DNA from: Craterostigma plantagineum
Lineage: Eukaryota; Streptophyta; Magnoliopsida; Lamiales; Linderniaceae
NCBI GenBank assembly: GCA_027422505.1
Contig: JAPQWV010001371.1
Coordinates: forward strand, 29,001-93,000
DNA length: 64,000 bases
Direction of reading: 5' to 3'
Made by a program: the position numbers and the translations under genes. The notes beneath the pieces are model-generated. The model was not told the origin of the DNA. It ran no database searches and saw only the letters and a list, made by a program, of their open reading frames with translations. This document shows, one piece after another, positions 11,086 through 23,966 of the stretch. Within the stretch, counting starts at the first letter, position 1. Each line of letters opens with the position of its first letter.

Positions 11086-12097
11086 TCGACGGAGACAATC
11101 GACAAGATTGAAGAACTCGCGCCGGAGGGAAGAGAAGTTGCACCATTTCGTCGTTACCAGTAGTCGTTTTATGAGATCCACATCAGACACATAATCCACA
11201 GCGACTAGAATGTACTTTTTATTATACGAGCTAGGAAATGGACCCATGAAATCTATACCCCATACGTCAAAAATCTTACATACCAAAATGAAGTTCTAAG
11301 GCATTTCGTCGCGTTTCGAGAGGTTACCCACACGTTGACACTGATCATAAGTGTCAAGATACCTTTGGGTGTCTTTGAAGATTGTAGGCCAGTAGAATCC
11401 GTTTTCTAGTACCTTCTAAGCGGTTCGGTTGGCTGCGGAATGCCCTCCAGTAGGCCCGCTGTGGCAATGCCTAAGAATCTGCGTCGTCTCAGGGAATGAG
11501 GCACATCGACGTATCACCTGGTCCGCACATCGCCTGAAAAGGTACGGACCTTCCCAAAAGTAATACCTCAGGTTATAAAATAATTTCTTCTTTTGCTGAC
11601 TAGTGTACCCCTTTGGTAGGACCCTCACAACAAGATAGTTAGCAAAATCTGCAAACCATGGAGTATCATCACTTACCACATGTATCGAGTACAAGTGCTT
11701 GTCTGGGAATCTATCATGTATCACCCTTCTGTCCTTGTGGTATATCTCGGACTCCTCTAGTCAAGAGAGGTGATCCGCCACTAAATTCTCTGCTTCTTTG
11801 TTGTCTCGGATCTCTATATCGAACTCTTGAAGGAGTTGGATCAATCTGATTAGTCGAGGCTTGACATCCGGCTTTGCTAAATACTTAAGGGCAGAGTGGT
11901 CAGTAAACACAATAATTTTTGATAAGATAAGATATGACCTGAATTTATCGAAGGCGAACACGACGGCTAACAGCTCCTTTTAAGTGGTCGTGTAATTGGC
12001 TTGGGCCGCATCTAACGTCCTACTCACGTAGTAGATCTGTCTAAATTGGTTGTCCTTGCTCTGCCCTAACACGGCTCCGACTGCATAATCACATCGC
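11086..12097 (-). pseudogene. Gypsy RNase H and integrase fragment
   Basis: A minus-strand Ty3/gypsy polyprotein piece. At about 12095-11960 the end of reverse transcriptase/RNase H begins CDYAVGAVLGQ. 11961-11761 gives [20 protein letters not shown] and ends NLVADHLS, a Gypsy RNase H and tether. 11724-11416 gives the integrase zinc-binding part (CASFPETTQILRHCHSGPTGGH). 11286-11190 gives the integrase start [20 protein letters not shown] with its catalytic Asp. Homology stops after VDYVS, and the remainder to 11086 is unrelated. Style is Athila-like. Bounded right by about 100 bp of filler before Copia B. Confidence 0.85.
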
Positions 12098-12196
12098 ACA
12101 TTAGTTCAAAAGGTAACCACCAGCCTCACGTGGGGGAGCCAAGGAGCATGTGTCTTCAGATCCACTCCTCTCATTGGCCGATCTAGATCGAGGTGC

Positions 12197-15100
12197 TTTT
12201 TGGATGACCAGCAGACCAGCTTTTCGCCTAGAAATTGAGCGCCGCCGGACGTGCTTTTCCTGTCCATTCGGAAACCTGCATAGTCAGCATCAGTGTAGCC
12301 GATAAGTTTGAAATTCGTACCCATTGGATACCATAGGCCAAGGGCAGAGGTGCCCTTAAGGTAGCGAAGAATTCTTTTGACCGCGAGCATATGGGATTCT
12401 TTGGGTTCGGCTTGAAAAAGGGCACACAAGCAGGTGGCAAACATGATATCCAGCCGGCTCGAAGTGAGGGAAGAGATCCAATGATACTGCGATATAGTGT
12501 GATGTCGACCGATTTACCAGAGGGATCGGCATCCAACTTGCAGCTTGGTGACATAGGAGTGCTGAGAGGCTTGCTCTGGTCTTGATGAAACTTCTTCATA
12601 ATATCCTTGATGTATTTTGTTTGACTGATGAAAACTCCATCATTGAGCTGCCTGACCTGAAGGCCTAAGAAAAATTGCATCTCTCCCATGTGACTCATTT
12701 CGAATTTGCTCTTCATGAGATCTCCAAACTTCTCGCAGAGCCGAGGATTTGTTGATCCGAATATGATGTCGTCGACATATACTTGGCGACCATCAGATCT
12801 TTTTCATGAAATTTAATGAAGAGGGTTGTGTCTATCGTTCCTCATATGAATCCATACTTCACGAGGAAATTACTCAGGACATCGTACCAAGCACGTGGGG
12901 CTTGTTTAGTCCATAGAGAGCTTTGTCCAAACGATAGACGTGATCGGGATGTTCTTTATCAACGAAACCTTCCGGCTGAGCGACGTAGACTTCTTCTTTT
13001 AACACGCCGTTGAGAAAAGCTGTTTTAACATCCATCTGATAGACTTTGAAGTCTTTGTGAGCCGCATAGGCCAGCAGGAGGGGGATAGCTTCGATACGGG
13101 CAACATGAGCATAAGTCTCGTCGTAGTCGATGCCTTCCTGTTGATTGTATCCCATAGCTACTAGCCTGCTTTGTTCCAGATCACTTCACCATCTTCATTT
13201 TTCTTATTCTTGAAACCCATTTAGTTCCGACCACTACTTGAAGACGTTCGAATTGATTGATTTCCTCTTGCATTGCAATTGTCCAATCCGGGTCTCGAAG
13301 TGCGTCTGCTACTTTGGTAGGCTCATTTTGGCTCAGGAAGCAACCGAAAAGACTGTGTTGACGACGTGTCCTCACACCATCCGAAGGATCGCCAATTATC
13401 TGATCGACCGGGTGACCTCTAGTCCACTTGCGCTCATGAGGCAATGCTGTAGCAGATGCGTCAGCCATCTGTGGATCTAATTGCCTATAGTCTCCGATTG
13501 ATCATTTGTCCGAGGAAGTTCCAATTCTGTACTTGGATCGATCGTCTTTGATGATACTTCGTCGAGGACCACTGTAGGTTCTTCGGTATTCTGTGGCAAA
13601 TCTGAATCGGGTGGGGTAGAGGTGTGAGATGAACTTGGTACGTCGGTCTCGAACAGAGGAGAATACACTGTATGTGCAGTGGTGCGTGACCGATATACTG
13701 GTTCGAAGAGAGATTCCTAGTCGTCTATTGCAAGTCTCGTTGCTTCGTCTGACATTGACTTTGATGTTGTTGCCATCTTCTGTTGGTTTTGTGCCAACAC
13801 ACCGGTGATTACGGGTTCTGAAATGTTGTCTTCAAAAGCCATCGCGTTGAGCACGGGTCCTGAACTGATTTGAGCAGGAACCATCGGGTTAGGCACGGGT
13901 CCTGGACTGAGTTGACCAGAAGCCATCTCTGCCACTTCGTGAAAAGTGACATTATAGCTTTCCCCAATAGTTCGGTTGGACTTGATGTATACTCGGTACG
14001 CTTTTGAAGTTGAAGAATACCGGACAAATGTAGCTTCGAATGCTTTAGGTCGAACTTTGCACGTTGTTCTCGGTCGTTCGCCACAAAGCACTTGCACCCG
14101 AAGACTTTAAAGAAAGAGATATTGGGCACTCTATTATTCACAATCTCGTACGGAGTCTTGTTGAACCGTTTGTGAACCACCGTCCTGTTCTGAGTAAAAC
14201 AAGCGGTATGACTGCTTCAGCCCATAGAAAGTGTGGAAGTCCTGACTGGATCAGCATTGTACGAGCGCCTTCCACTAGTGTTCGATTTTTCCTTTCGACG
14301 ACCCCATTTTGCTGAGGTGTTTTGGCGGCTGAAATTGTTGACTTATTCCAAGTTTTTGATAAAACTCACTGAGGTGGTTGTTTTTGAACTCAGCCGTTGT
14401 CTGTTCGAACAACTTGAATAGTCTGTTGCAACAGATTTTGAGTTGTGTTCAGAAAATTGATTATCAAGTCACCGGTCTCATCTTTCGTTCGGAGGAACTT
14501 TGTCCATGTGTAGCGAGAATAGTCATCTACAATCACTAGGACATACTTTCTTCCATTGATACTCTGAGTCTGCATCGAACCACAGTGATCCATGTGAATT
14601 AGTTCCATTGGTCGAGAAGTTGACGCAATTTGCTTCACATGATGAGATGCTCGCTTCATTTTTCTTCGGTGACATGCCGAACAATGATGCTCCATTTGTA
14701 GTTGTATAGTTGGAAGATCGTGAACCAACTTTTTCGTAGAAAGACGTTGGAGAGCTTTCATGTTTAGATGAGACAGTCGTTGATGCCAGGCTGTTCCTCT
14801 GTATATCAATCTGAGAAATGAGGCATACAGCTGTCGAGGGCCGCACGGACGTCAGGTTGATCGTGTAAAGATTGGATTTCCGAAGTTCTTGAAGGAGTTC
14901 TGTGTCCTGACTACCCAAAATTCTGCACCGGTCAGCATGGAAGACCACCTGGAAGCCTTTGTCACAGAATTGGCCTATGCTGAACAAGTTATGGCGGAGG
15001 CCTTCGACGTATGAGACATCTTTGATGGTCAGATTCTTCAAAATGATATCCCCAAATCCTAGAATCGGAGCTGAATCGTTGTTCCCAAATCTGACTTTGC

Positions 15101-15203
15101 CATTTGGTCGGTCTTTGTAGTTGCTCAGCAGCTCTTGTTTACCAGTCATGTGTGTGGAGCAACCAGAGTCGAGGTACCACACATGATGGATCTGCAAAAA
15201 CAA
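12197..15203 (-). pseudogene. Copia B pol: protease, integrase, RT, partial RNase H
   Basis: Protease [13 protein letters not shown] begins near 15185. GAG-pre-integrase and zinc region lie at 14809-14690 ([13 protein letters not shown] ... CSACHRRKM). Integrase catalytic Asp residues are in IHMDHCGS and VRTDNG, and the Glu is in NGVVERKNRTL (about 14300). The hydrophilic linker is at 14097-13477. Reverse transcriptase runs from about 13468, with the active site YVDDIIFG near 12775. Partial RNase H (YTDADYAGFRMDRKSTSGG) ends near 12197. Frame changes occur near 14390, 13800, 13180, 12870 and 12440, so it is not translatable as one polyprotein. Confidence 0.9.
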
Positions 15204-15204
15204 T

Positions 15205-18002
15205 TTAGAGAGCTTTAGGTACCCACTTAAGCATGAGTCCTCTCAGATTAGCAGATTTAATTTTAGGTTCAGATATGACTCCTAAATCTATTTTTGGAAG
15301 AGTCTTAATAACCCATTGCACTTTTGGAGAAGTGAGTTTGGGTTTTGCCTCTGTAGGAGACTTGGCCCTTTTGGCTTTTGTCGTCCTAGGCGGAGATTTA
15401 GGAACCCATTTGGGTTGAACCTTACAGGGAAGGTTAACTTCAGCTCGTACAAATGCCTTGGAAGGTTTGACTGAGGAAAAGATCTTTTCTTGTGATAGTC
15501 TCCTAAGGTGCTTGGGGGATTTAATTTCTACGGGATACCTTAGGTGAGTACAGTCATGTACGGTGCCATAAGCTTTCTTTATGACTGGATCTTGTTTCCT
15601 ACGATTTTTCCTTTTGCCATTTGTCTCAGAATGATTTGTAGTAATTTTCGATGTAGAGCCTATTTCGATATTTTCACTTCTATAGGTGATGGGCTGAATT
15701 GAGCACGTAGAAGCAATTATTTTTAACGTAGAAATGGCTCTTTTATTACTACGAGTGTCTTTTGTTTTGACAGAAGGGATAACATGTTCAGAAACATTTA
15801 AATCTACTCGCTCCTTCTTTATTTTAGGACTAGACACTCTCGCCTTCGTAGTCGGTGCTGGCTCTACGCTCCCTAGGTGGAGTAAAATTAGTCTTAGCAC
15901 TTTTAACAGAATAATTAATGCTCTTTTGATCTTCCGAAGGCAATTTTTCTATTTTCACGCTTTTTATGATAGCGTGTGAGATAGTTTGGGAGGACGAGGA
16001 AGCCTTGAGATTTTCCATCTCCTTATAGAATTTTTTCTATTCAGCTTCGAAATTCTCTCTTTCTTTGTCTAGTTTCGCTTGTGACTCCTCTATCTGTTTT
16101 ATGATAGGGGGTTTGTATAGAGAATTTTGATAATTAACCTTTTTGACTTCCTCGTGGTATTCTTGAGAGTCCGGAGGTAGAACTTGAGCTAATTCGCTGA
16201 CAGGTGTTAGAGTAGGTTTCCTATTTTTGTCCTTTTCAATTAGTTCACCATAGTCAAAGGGGATCTCAGGCCCATGTGAGGCTTGTTTGATAGATGAATC
16301 AAACGCATTTTCATACGTCGATTCCGTAATGTTCCTAAGAGAGGTTGCAGCTAAACCCATGTTCTTAATGTCATACATTTCTTTCTTTTGTAAAATACGT
16401 GGGTTAGTGTGCCTTCTATTGGATTATAAAACACTATATCATTGGGCTTGTTTAAGAATATCGTCTGTTCAGAGTGTCCCCTACGCGTAAGGAGATCATC
16501 TAATTTTTTAATTTTTGCATACAGCTTCCTGCGTTCCTCACTTAGGAGAGCATAATTATTTTCTACCGTCAGTTTGGTGGCTTGACAGGTGTCTAGTTCC
16601 TTACTAAGCTCACTAACCTTAGCGTTAGATATTTCTAATTGAGCTTCTAAGTCAGTGATCTTAGAGGTAGCTTCGGTTATCCTACAATTTAAGGTAGCTT
16701 TGTCATTGAGATTCCTAACCAGACAATTGTAGTTATTTGCTAGCCTGTCTTCTAACTCTTTAATCTTTTCACTATGCTGTCCTAAAGGAGTTTTCGGCGT
16801 CCATTTCGTTGTCGAGACGAGCCATGAGGGCTAAGTTCTCTTCTTCGGAGTTCGACGTGTCCTCGAGCCATTGGTCCTGCTCAGCCATGAGAGCTACTCC
16901 AGCTTCTTTCTGTTTTGTCAATTGAAGCTTCCTGGAGTAGTAGTTTGCATCTCTCTTTTGGGAGAGTGCACTCTCTAGCGAAGTGACCTGCTTTGCCACA
17001 ATTAAAGCATTTGTTAGTCTCTTTGGGGTTCTTGACCTCGGAACTCTCCGGAGCACGTTCTTTGTTCTTGGAACTTGTAGTTCGAAGTCTGTTGGCCGAG
17101 GTTGAAGACTTTTTCTTGAAGTATTTCTTGCTCATCATTTGTCCAATGAGAGCTAACTGCTTTCCAAGGGCTTTCATGTTCGGCTCTATGTCGCAGTCCG
17201 ATTCATCTTCCGACTCCGATGATGAAGGTGGCCTAACAATCTTTTCTTTTCCTGATCTTGTGCTCCTCTTTTCCGAGACTAAGGCAACCGAGTCATCGGT
17301 TTGTTTGCTATTCTGCTCTTTGATAATCTCTCAGATATCATCCTCATGTTGAGCTAGATTATCGAACACGGCATGGACATCCAACTCTTCGAGATCTTTA
17401 TTTTGTCGTATTTGTGTGGATATTTTCTTCCATTCCGTGGGCAGAGAAGATAGAAATCTAATGTTTGTTTCCATGTTTGTCTTTGTTGTTTCTATCTTCC
17501 TCATCTCGTTGAGAAGAGTGAGGTATCGTTGGTAGATTTCATATAGGCTCTCCTCCGGCTTAGCTTTGAAGGAGTCGTATGTAGTGAGAATGTTTGCCTT
17601 CTTGGCCTTTATGCCAACTTCTGTCCTTTGCATCATCCTATGCAGCTCATCCCACATCCCCTTAGCCGATGAAAGGCTGTCGATTTGTCTGTATATATCG
17701 TTGGGGATCCCCTGCATAAGGGTATTCATGGCTACTAGATCATCCTTAGCTCGAGCTCTTTCCTCCAGAGAGTATTCTCTAGGCTCCTTTAGTCGCCTAG
17801 AAGCTGGAATTACTGGAGTAGCTGATTCGTCCCCGTGCACATGAACCCAGAACTGTGCCGGTCCCTCTTCAAGGGACTGCAGTAGATTTTCGGCTTGATC
17901 TTTTAGAGCTATGAAATTCAGGAAGCGGCTTCTCCACACTGTGTATTCGCCTCTTTGCAAGATCGGCGGACGGTTGTCATTTCCGAGTGAGTATGCATCC
18001 AT
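15205..18002 (-). pseudogene. Copia B gag (capsid, CCHC, coiled-coil tail)
   Basis: Start ATG at 18002 (MDAYSLGNDNRPPILQRGEY), the usual opening of SIRE-type gag. The UBN2-type capsid domain runs to 17331, where an in-frame TGA occurs although coding similarity continues past it. The CCHC knuckle CFNCGKAGHFAREC lies near 17000, followed by an acidic LMAEQDQWLEDTSNSEEEN block. A predicted coiled-coil region (about 16770-16040) and a Lys/Pro-rich tail reach LKWVPKAL and a stop at 15205. Several frames are used, so it is a pseudogene. The tail ends in the same WVPK motif as element A. Confidence 0.85.
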
Positions 18003-19081
18003 GTTTGTATTGTAGTGTTCGAGTTGTTCAAGGATCTCCGTTGATTGTTTTGAAGGATGAAAATGATGTAAAGTGCTTGATAAGTGACAAAATTAGTTAG
18101 TAGCGCTTGATTCGAAAATTAGATCGACAATTATTTTCGATTCAATCTTTGAAGTTTGATCGAAATTAATTTCGTCGATATAGAATGTATTTAATGTTCT
18201 CGTGCGAGAAATTTTGTCAGCGAGATATTTTACGAGCGAGAAAAATTGCTTAAAATCATTTGCTCAAGAAAAATTTCTTGATCGTGAATTTATTACGATC
18301 GTAAAGAAACAGTACGTTAGTAAGTTTCTCAACAAGTCAAAATAAATCTGTTGACTAGAAAAGTTTCTCGCGTGTAAATGATTTTCGCCTGGTCAGACGT
18401 TAAATGTTTGACCGAAAAAGTTTTTCGAGAGAAAGTTTTCACGCATGCCAAGTCAAAATTAGTCTCTCTCGAAAATGTTTTTCGCTGAATAATGCTCGAG
18501 AAATATTTCTAACTAAAATCGTTTCTGCTAATGACGATTCTAGCGCTGACTTCGTATTCTGACCGAGAAAAATTTTCGCGCCAAGTTTTTCGATCGAGAA
18601 AGTAATCCGATCGCAAACCCTAGCGAGAAAAATTAGGACAATCGAGAAAAATTCACAGAATACGATTAACACGAATTCGAGCAAAAACAAGGAATTAGAC
18701 AGTGAAATTTCATGTAATCGCTCGCAATCAAATACTAATCACGCACGAACAAACAATTAAACACGTTATGAAGCAAAATATATAGAATTTAATCAAAATC
18801 AGAACGTGTTCTTCATGTTCTTCGTCAACAGTAAAATTCCAGAATCAAGTTAATCCTCAATTCGACGTTCAAACAGCTACAGATTTGATCGTAATCAACA
18901 TTTAGCACTTAACTGAGCACAGAAACATCAAATTCAAGTCATAAGCACAGAATTAAGCTATTGGATCGAAAATCTTTTCGCGCCAAATCTGTTCTTCGAT
19001 GGAACAGTGTTCAAAATAAAATTTCGATCCAATTCTAAAAATTTACGATTCAAAACAGAACGAATCCGCGCTGCTACCAAT
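18003..19081 (-). other. Copia B 5' leader with repeated CGAGAAA motifs
   Basis: About 1.1 kb between LTR and gag, AT-rich and non-coding. It is crowded with variants of 'TCGAGAAAAATTTTCG' and 'CGATCGAGAAA' (about 18190-18660), in both orientations because the core is palindromic. The LTR-proximal end on the minus strand reads aTTGGTAGCAGCGC two bases from the LTR end, in the place of an initiator-tRNA-Met type PBS but imperfect. Confidence 0.65.
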
Positions 19082-19431
19082 TGTTAGGTCCTCAGATTAA
19101 CAACTCTACGATCCTAGGCTAGAAACATAGCATTTCGATCGTTTAGATGATCAATTTAATTCGATCAAAAAACTCAAAATAAGAACACGAGAGAGAATTC
19201 AATTAGAGTGAGAAAGTTACTGTTGTTTCTCTCTCTAGAAATCGATTTGGAAGCCCTTCGGATCAATTCTCTAAACTTTGTCTATTCAGCTCAATTCATT
19301 TACAAGTATTTATACCAACAATCTTGGTATAAATATCTAACTAGTCCTTAATCTAAAGACTAATATAAGTAAAGCCCCTAATTACAAGGACAACTAAGGA
19401 AATCAAGCACAATTACAAATGATATTCTACA
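19082..19431 (-). repeat. Copia B 5' LTR
   Basis: A 350-bp segment that starts TGTTAGGTCC and ends TTCTACA on the plus strand, so it has TG...CA ends in either reading. It sits between the PBS-like sequence of element B and the truncated Copia D gag. No second LTR is present, so the length is inferred from termini only. Confidence 0.65.
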
Positions 19432-21108
19432 GTACGAGAATATAAGCCAGATGCCATATTCATGGGAATCATCAACCGAATGTTCTCCCTCGGAAAGAAG
19501 GTTCCCGACAGCGAACAAGTCAGAAAGATACTGAGATCACTGCCACGAGAATGGAATGCCAAGGTAACTGCTATCTACGAAGCAAAGGATCTAGAAGCAC
19601 TGAGCATCTCCGAACTGATTGGATCTCTTATCTCATACGAGATGATTCAAACGTCAGTGGACGAGAAGTCGCAGAACGAAAATCAGAAGTCTATTGCGTT
19701 CAGATCCAACCAAGAAGAATCTGATTCTGACGACGAAAAAGAGAGCTTGATGAACGACCTAGCCATGCTTACAAAGAGATTCGAAAGATTCGAAACGAAA
19801 AAGAGATTCAAAGGGAACTCCAACAAATTCCAGAACAAATGTAAGGGAATCTCCACGACTGAGAAGAAATTTCAGAAATGCTTCCGATGCAACAAACCAG
19901 GCCACTATGCACATGAATGCCCAACAATCAACGATGAGAAACCAAGGAAGCAGAAGGCCATGGTGACAGAATCTAACGACTCTGAAATGGAGCAAAGCGA
20001 GGACGAGGATCACGCTTATATGGCTGCGAGGACCAGGTATCTTGTTCCTCCTCCATTGAGAAAATTCATATCCTAAACAGTTTATATAACAATGGTTATG
20101 AAAGTGACTCATCTGTTTCGGATATAGAAGAAAGTAAGGAAGAATTGTGTGGGTTACTTCAAAAATAGGAGAGAAAGATTAAGTCAGTAAATTCCTTGAA
20201 TAAGGAACTGATAAAGCAGCGAGATGACCTAGCTAAGGAAAAACATGAGGTTGAGTTAGAGATTTCACGTTTGAAAGGAGAGTTAGTTACTGCTTAGAAA
20301 GAGAAAATTCCATGTGATTGTGAGAAATTAGATTAGAAAAACAGTGACTTATCTAGAGAATTAGGAATTCCTTCGATAGAGTAAAGCATAAAGTTGATGA
20401 ACTCCTTGAGGGTAAGCAGATGCTAGATATGCTGTTAAGTACTCCTAGGAACAATGGTAGGTAAGGGATAGGTTATTCCACTGAAGAAAAGCATGCTAAA
20501 CATTCTATCCCTAAGCTTAAGTGTTTTTATTGTGGTAGAAATGGTCATTATGCATACAACTGCCCTTTAAAGAAAGTTGATAAAGCTAAGTACGTTTGGA
20601 GACCTAAGAAGTCACCTGTAAATTGTTGTATCTGATAGTGACAGTTGATCACTGTCCTTGCAGAATGATATCCGATACGCTAACAGAAGTTATTTCTCCG
20701 CTAACATGTTAGGACCCAACAGAAATTGGGTACCTCAGAAGAGTACTTTTTTCTATACAAACGAAGAATTCTAGCAAGAAAAGCCGATGGTATCTCGACA
20801 GCGGGTGCTCCCGCCACATGACAGGTGATATAGGTACTTTTGTGTCGTTAAAGGCGGTTGATGGAGGATACGTTTCGTACGCTAACGACGCAAAAGCCAA
20901 AATCATTGGAGTTGGTATGGTTGGTAACAATTTAAATATCACTATAGATAACGTATGGTTTGTTAGGAACTTAGAGCATAATTTAATTAGCATTAGCCAA
21001 TTATGTGACGTTGGACATACCGTAGCTTCCGCCAAAGACAAGTGCTTTGTCAAAAAGGATGATGAGATTGTGTTCAGCGTGTCTAGGCATGGAAATGGAT
21101 AATTGAAA
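19432..21108 (+). pseudogene. Copia D gag-protease relic
   Basis: Plus-strand SIRE-type Copia fragment lacking the gag N-terminus. 19462-20076 encodes the capsid end (VRKILRSLPREWNAKVTAI) and a first knuckle CFRCNKPGHYAHEC. About 20100-20460 is a stop-ridden coiled-coil region. A second knuckle CFYCGRNGHYAYNC is at about 20524-20566. NWVPQK lies near 20722. The protease [13 protein letters not shown] (about 20790-20826) is followed by the segment ending LISISQLCDVGH. It ends abruptly near 21108. The two knuckles separated by a coiled coil distinguish it from elements A and B. Confidence 0.85.
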
Positions 21109-21109
21109 G

Positions 21110-21830
21110 AGCTATGCCTCTACAACCAAAGATAAAAAATAATCCTACTCAAATAATACAAACAACAGATGGAACTGTTCAAATACAATTTGAGAAGGAT
21201 AGAAAATCTGTCGATCGAAAAACTCTAAGATCTAGACTTAGATCGAGTTCATCTCATTATCATATATCACCATGTGATTACATGGTAAGATCTCCTTCTA
21301 GAGCTTCGACCTCCCAAATTAGGGAATCAACTTCTAGCGATTATTTGCAAACTAGAGTTGAAGAATTAAGAATTAATTCTGATAATATAGTTCATGGAGT
21401 TTCTAAAAATAAAGACGAGGAAATAACCGAGTCAGAAATGGATTTTTGTGTTTAATGGATTTAAAACAAAAAATCGATTTTAGTTCGGGTTCTCCGGCAA
21501 GAAAAGAAATTCAACAAGAATTAATTTACCCAAATGGGAATTATTTAGAAAATGGTTTTTTTCAAATTTTAATAACGAAGATAAAACTATTATTGAAGAA
21601 AAATTTTATAATGACTTGTCAAAACAGAATAAAAATTACCTTTTATTCCTTGGTTTTTGACAAAATATTTTAAAAATATCATTTTTGTACTTGAAAGAAA
21701 TTATAAACTTTCAACAGGGAAAAATTTAAATTCAATTTATCCTCCTCAAACTAGTTTTCAAATGGAAAAAGAAAATGAAATTAGATATTATATTGCTTAT
21801 CAAAAACTATTGAAAATGACACACTCGCAG
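21110..21830 (+). pseudogene. Possible endogenous pararetrovirus (caulimovirid) fragment
   Basis: Two overlapping frames (21114-21455 and 21446-21673), then a decayed tail, carry a Thr/Gln- then Ser-rich protein (with NPTQIIQTTDGTVQIQFEK) followed by an aromatic/Lys-rich segment. To me this resembles the movement/coat region of petuvirus- or florendovirus-like endogenous caulimovirids. It is truncated at the left against Copia D and broken by frameshifts near 21440 and 21590 and by stops after 21670, so it is a fossil without coding capacity. The assignment is by general resemblance only. An alternative is an unrecognised retroelement tail. Confidence 0.4.
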
Positions 21831-21857
21831 TAACTATTAATCATATTAATTGCCTAA

Positions 21858-21914
21858 TATTTATATATATATATATATTATATATATATATAGATATATA
21901 TATATATATATAGT
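21858..21914. repeat. (TA)n microsatellite
   Basis: About 57 bp of near-perfect TA dinucleotides with single interruptions ('tatta', 'taga'). Confidence 0.95.
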
Positions 21915-22682
21915 GTTGTACGTATTCGAACACTTCATTTTCTTATGTATGATCTTGCGTACACAGGAATATAAGTGAGGGGCAACGAGGTTGACGATTG
22001 GGTTTGATAGATAAGGCTCATTGTTTGAACCTGTGATATTATATAGTTTCTACGATGTAATAAAATCGTTCTGTTCGTCTATTTAAGAAATGGGATTCTC
22101 CTTGTCATTCATGTCACTTTTTTTTTCATGTCTTGGTACGTTATTAGATTTCATTGTGACGTTACGAAATTGAATTGGCAATGCGACATATTCATGCTAC
22201 ACAACAATTGAGCTTAATGTTTCATGTATTTAGAAAATAACTATAAACTATCTTGTAGACATTATCAGACAGATACCAATATAAACTTCTTGTGAGAAAA
22301 TCCATTGTTATTAATGGTGTGGTTAATGAAAATAAGAGAAAAAAAGAAAGAAAAATAAAAGCATCATAAGAAACAGTCTCGGCTCACAGGACCACAAATC
22401 CGGCCCAGTGAAAATGGGCCCACAAAATGAAAAATGTGGCCAAGTAAAGACAATTACTTGGGCCAATAGCTGTGGCCCGTTTGACTTAAAAAATTATTGT
22501 AAATTACTTAATGGAAAAAGGGCCCATAAATTAATTAATAGAAAGACCAAAAAGTTTTTAAAGGCCCATAAAGCCAAAGGGACCAGGGTCACCCAAAACG
22601 AAAAACGGCCCTGTGGATTAGCAAATGATAGGAGGAGAGAGATGGGGGGGGGGGAGACCCAAGTTGGAATGTTTTTTCGTTT
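21915..22682. other. Non-coding stretch, no gene
   Basis: Mixed AT-rich DNA, then an area rich in GGCCCA/TGGGCC (22395-22580). A run of 11 G residues lies at 22644-22654. No coding or RNA signal recognised. It is the left flank of the CACTA-derived array. Confidence 0.6.
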
Positions 22683-23966
22683 AACCACACATTTCTGAAG
22701 CAATTTTCACTGGCCATACAACAGGAAGGTGAAGTATTTCAATTGACAAATTGGATAATCTCAACGGAACAAGTATGGTTATAAACACAAACGAATTGAA
22801 TTTGATTTGCAACAAATGGTTCGTGTGTGACAAGCTCACTCAAGGAAATAACATCACCCACGTAATCCTTTGAGGCTCATTGGCTTTGTTAATGGGATTC
22901 GACACTAGTAGAAGATATAGTATACGCCACGGCACTATGGGCGACGGCTACCAAAAACGCGTCGCCCAAAATGGGCGACGGTTATGATAAAACATGCGTC
23001 GCCTATAATCCCACGTCAATATGGGCGACGGTCGGTTCGCAGAACGCGTCGCCTATAGGTTTAATTTTTTTTTGTTACTCATGGGCGACGGTTACGGGAA
23101 AAATTAGTAGTAACCGTCGCCCATAACCCTTTTATTAAGACCCCTTCATCCTCACTTCATCATTTCGACCGAGACCAAAACAAGAAAACCGAGCGCGGCT
23201 TCGTGGCGATTTTCCGGCGAAATTGAACGTTTTCCGACCTATCCGAGCTTGGGGAGCACGGTAAGAACTCCATTATCAGTTTCCCTCTTCCTATTTTGCG
23301 GTATACGGCTTAAATAGTTCGAATTTGGGGTTTTTTTTGAAATATTAGGTTACGAATTTTTGAGTTTTTGGAGCTTGATTTGTGTGATTTCATAGCTTAT
23401 TGTTGTTTTATAATTGATTTAAGGTTGATATTGAACTTGATCTTTGTGGAAATTAGGTTTTTGGGTGAAGTTTGGACAAGTTGGAATTTTTTGTTGTAAA
23501 TTGGCCGCGGCCTCTCCCCTCTCGGTGAAATTTTCCGGCAACGTCGACTCTTTTCCGACGATTCTGGGCTACTAAAACACGGTAAGCCCTTGTTTTTAGT
23601 GAAGTTTGGAGAATTTTGGGAATTTTGGTTGAATTCGTCGAAAATCGAATTTTTCATATTTCTTTAATTCGATAAGAGAATAATTATGTGCATAATTTTG
23701 AGTCTGATATTGAGCTTATATTTTGCGATGCGTAGTTTTGGGACGAATTTGGAGGATTCTGGTACCTTGTCGACTTTTGGGCGATTTTTGGGTGATATTC
23801 GTGCTTCGGACAGCTATACGTAAGTTTTCAAATCCGTATTTGATTTATATGCCTTCGTCTTTGTGAATTTAAGTTTTTATTTAACCTTAAATAATCTCAC
23901 ATTTCTGAATGTAAATAACATTCAGAAAGGTAAAGTATTTTCACCGGCCGTACAACAGGAAGGTAA

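Larger units (their letters stand above)
12197..19431 (-). mobile_element. SIRE-like Copia element B, 3' end lost
   Basis: A minus-strand Copia element with 5' LTR (19431-19082), primer-binding region, a long leader, gag and pol up to RNase H, then an abrupt stop near 12197 in the middle of RNase H (KLVCWSSKK). The 3' remainder and 3' LTR are missing. About 100 bp of unassigned filler separates it from the Gypsy relic. The same family contributes the pol scrap at 56937-57755. Its LTR abuts Copia D at 19432, as if B had inserted into D before its left half was lost. Confidence 0.85.
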
